Shown: in pieces, positions 12,637 to 13,459 of the stretch
Layout of the letters: each line of letters starts with the position of its first letter
How positions within the stretch are numbered: position 1 is the first letter of the stretch
Origin: Rhodobacteraceae bacterium UBA3087
GTDB lineage: Bacteria; Pseudomonadota; Alphaproteobacteria; Rhodobacterales; Rhodobacteraceae
Direction: 5' to 3'
DNA length: 13,459 bases
Assembly: GCA_002367285.1 (NCBI GenBank)
Contig: DFBF01000025.1
Coordinates: 1-13,459 of the forward strand
Notes under the pieces: generated by a model
Databases searched by the model: none
Seen by the model: the letters and a program-made list of their open reading frames with translations, nothing else
What the model was told of the DNA's origin: nothing
Position numbers and translations under genes: made by a program

Positions 12637-13459
12637 ATGCGCCACACACTTCCTCTTGCCCCGCAGTTCTATGTCACTGCACCGCAGCCCTGCCCTTATC
12701 TTGAGGGCCGGATGGAACGCAAACTGTTCACGGCCCTGCAAGGCGAACACGCCAGCCGCCTGAACGATACCCTGTCCAAACAGGGCTTTCGCCGGTCGCA
12801 AAACGTGCTGTATCGGCCCAGCTGCGCGGAATGCAACGCCTGCCTGTCGGCGCGCATTCGGGTGGCTGATTTTGCGTCGTCCAAAAGCCAACGTCGCGCG
12901 GTGAAACGCAATGACGACCTGATCCGCCGCACCCGCGCGCCCTGGGCAACCGAAGACCAATACGCGCTGTTTCGCAGTTACCTGGATGACCGCCATGCCG
13001 ATGGCGGCATGGCCGACATGGATGTGTTCGAATTCGCCGCGATGATCGAAGAAACGCCGATCAAAAGCCGCGTCATTGAATATTCGACCCGCCCCGAAGA
13101 TGGCGCGCGCAAGGGTGATCTGACCGCCGTCTGCCTGACCGACGTGTTGGATGACGGGCTGTCGATGGTTTATTCCTTTTATGACCCTGCGCGGCGCAAC
13201 ACATCGCTGGGCACCTATGTGATCATGGACCACATCCATTTGGCGCTCGAGGCGGGGCTGCCCTATGTCTATCTGGGATATTGGGTGCCGGGATCGCCGA
13301 AGATGGATTACAAAGCCCGGTTTTCCGCGCTGGAGGTCTATCGTGGCGGCGAATGGCGCGACATTGGTGATCCTGCTGACCACGCGGCCGAAGCCCACCC
13401 GCTGTCCACCGATCCGATCGCCGAACAGGTGGCACAGATCCACCTGCCTGACGCGGCCA
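12637..13459 (+). CDS. bpt: Aspartate/glutamate leucyltransferase (N-degron pathway), 3' partial
   Basis: 274 residues from ATG 12637 run to the window edge without a stop; the family is only slightly longer, so little is missing. The enzyme transfers leucine from Leu-tRNA to proteins starting with Asp or Glu, marking them for ClpS-ClpAP degradation. The N-terminal domain has the conserved CPYL (Cys19) and the cysteine cluster C63-x2-C66-x2-C69 (CAECNAC). The C-terminal acyltransferase-like domain has SFYDP (180-184), TSLGTY (189-194) and LGYWVPGSPKMDYKARF (213-229). Eukaryotic-type ATE1 shares these domains; the bacterial context and length favour Bpt. Upstream are only the palindrome of the RDD gene and a weak TTGGCG-like -35 box. 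Confidence 0.93.
   Translation, partial: MRHTLPLAPQFYVTAPQPCPYLEGRMERKLFTALQGEHASRLNDTLSKQGFRRSQNVLYRPSCAECNACLSARIRVADFASSKSQRRAVKRNDDLIRRTRAPWATEDQYALFRSYLDDRHADGGMADMDVFEFAAMIEETPIKSRVIEYSTRPEDGARKGDLTAVCLTDVLDDGLSMVYSFYDPARRNTSLGTYVIMDHIHLALEAGLPYVYLGYWVPGSPKMDYKARFSALEVYRGGEWRDIGDPADHAAEAHPLSTDPIAEQVAQIHLPDAA

Noticed and set aside
12592..13443. Open frame of 283 codons on the minus strand
   Set aside because: It is the mirror of the bpt gene, which carries all family motifs on the plus strand.
1..13459. CRISPR array, insertion sequence, prophage, tRNA or rRNA
   Set aside because: No regularly spaced direct repeats, transposase or integrase motifs, terminal repeats with target duplications, or tRNA-like cloverleaf were found on reading both strands.

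Overview
The window looks like chromosomal DNA of a high-GC alphaproteobacterium, most probably a member of the Rhodobacterales (Roseobacter/Rhodobacter group). The basis is the codon usage and the protein make-up: a ~930-residue GlnE, a DUF2852 membrane protein, a leucyltransferase of the Bpt type, stand-alone CobA, and a C-CAP-type HNH protein. This taxonomic call is from recognition, not from a search. Almost everything is ordinary core-genome housekeeping. No phage, plasmid, CRISPR, insertion sequence, rRNA or tRNA was seen.

Layout. (1) 1-202: the 3' end of a cysteine-rich protein, plus strand, convergent with the next block. (2) 270-1557, minus strand: a small zinc-ribbon membrane protein overlapping a ureohydrolase (agmatinase-like), with a candidate promoter just upstream. 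(3) 1626-3723, minus strand: an AlkA-type glycosylase, an alpha/beta hydrolase starting on the base after the glycosylase stop, then an HNH endonuclease with its own good sigma70-type promoter. (4) 3795-6369, plus strand: uroporphyrinogen-III methyltransferase (CobA), an AT-richer orphan membrane protein, and an MFS transporter. (5) 6370-7222: a stretch with no securely identified gene. It holds two short open segments that share one reading frame and several striking inverted repeats. (6) 7223-10301, minus strand: GlnE (glutamine synthetase adenylyltransferase/deadenylase) followed at 19 bases by a small conserved-looking protein. (7) 10352-10738 minus (NTF2/SnoaL-like) and 10782-11252 plus (YbaK/EbsC tRNA-editing-type protein), divergent across 43 bases. 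(8) 11379-12491, plus strand: a DUF2852 membrane protein and an RDD membrane protein behind an unusual control region. (9) 12637 to the window end: Bpt leucyltransferase of the N-degron pathway, stop codon outside the window.

How the parts work together. Most blocks are functionally unrelated neighbours. Links that can be argued are: nitrogen metabolism (ureohydrolase and GlnE, but far apart), DNA damage (AlkA with an HNH nuclease in one direction), and an envelope/stress module (DUF2852 plus RDD).

The most interesting signal is regulatory. Upstream of DUF2852, an RpoH (sigma32)-like promoter, CTTGCG-N14-CCCCATCT, is bracketed by two copies of a 19-bp dyad (ATGTRAA-N5-TTCACAT). The downstream copy sits on the expected transcription start. 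This looks like a heat/stress promoter with a dedicated repressor or activator that I cannot name. Second is the 6.4-7.2 kb stretch, with a 43-base, 15-pair hairpin and two in-frame TGA codons splitting an otherwise open frame.
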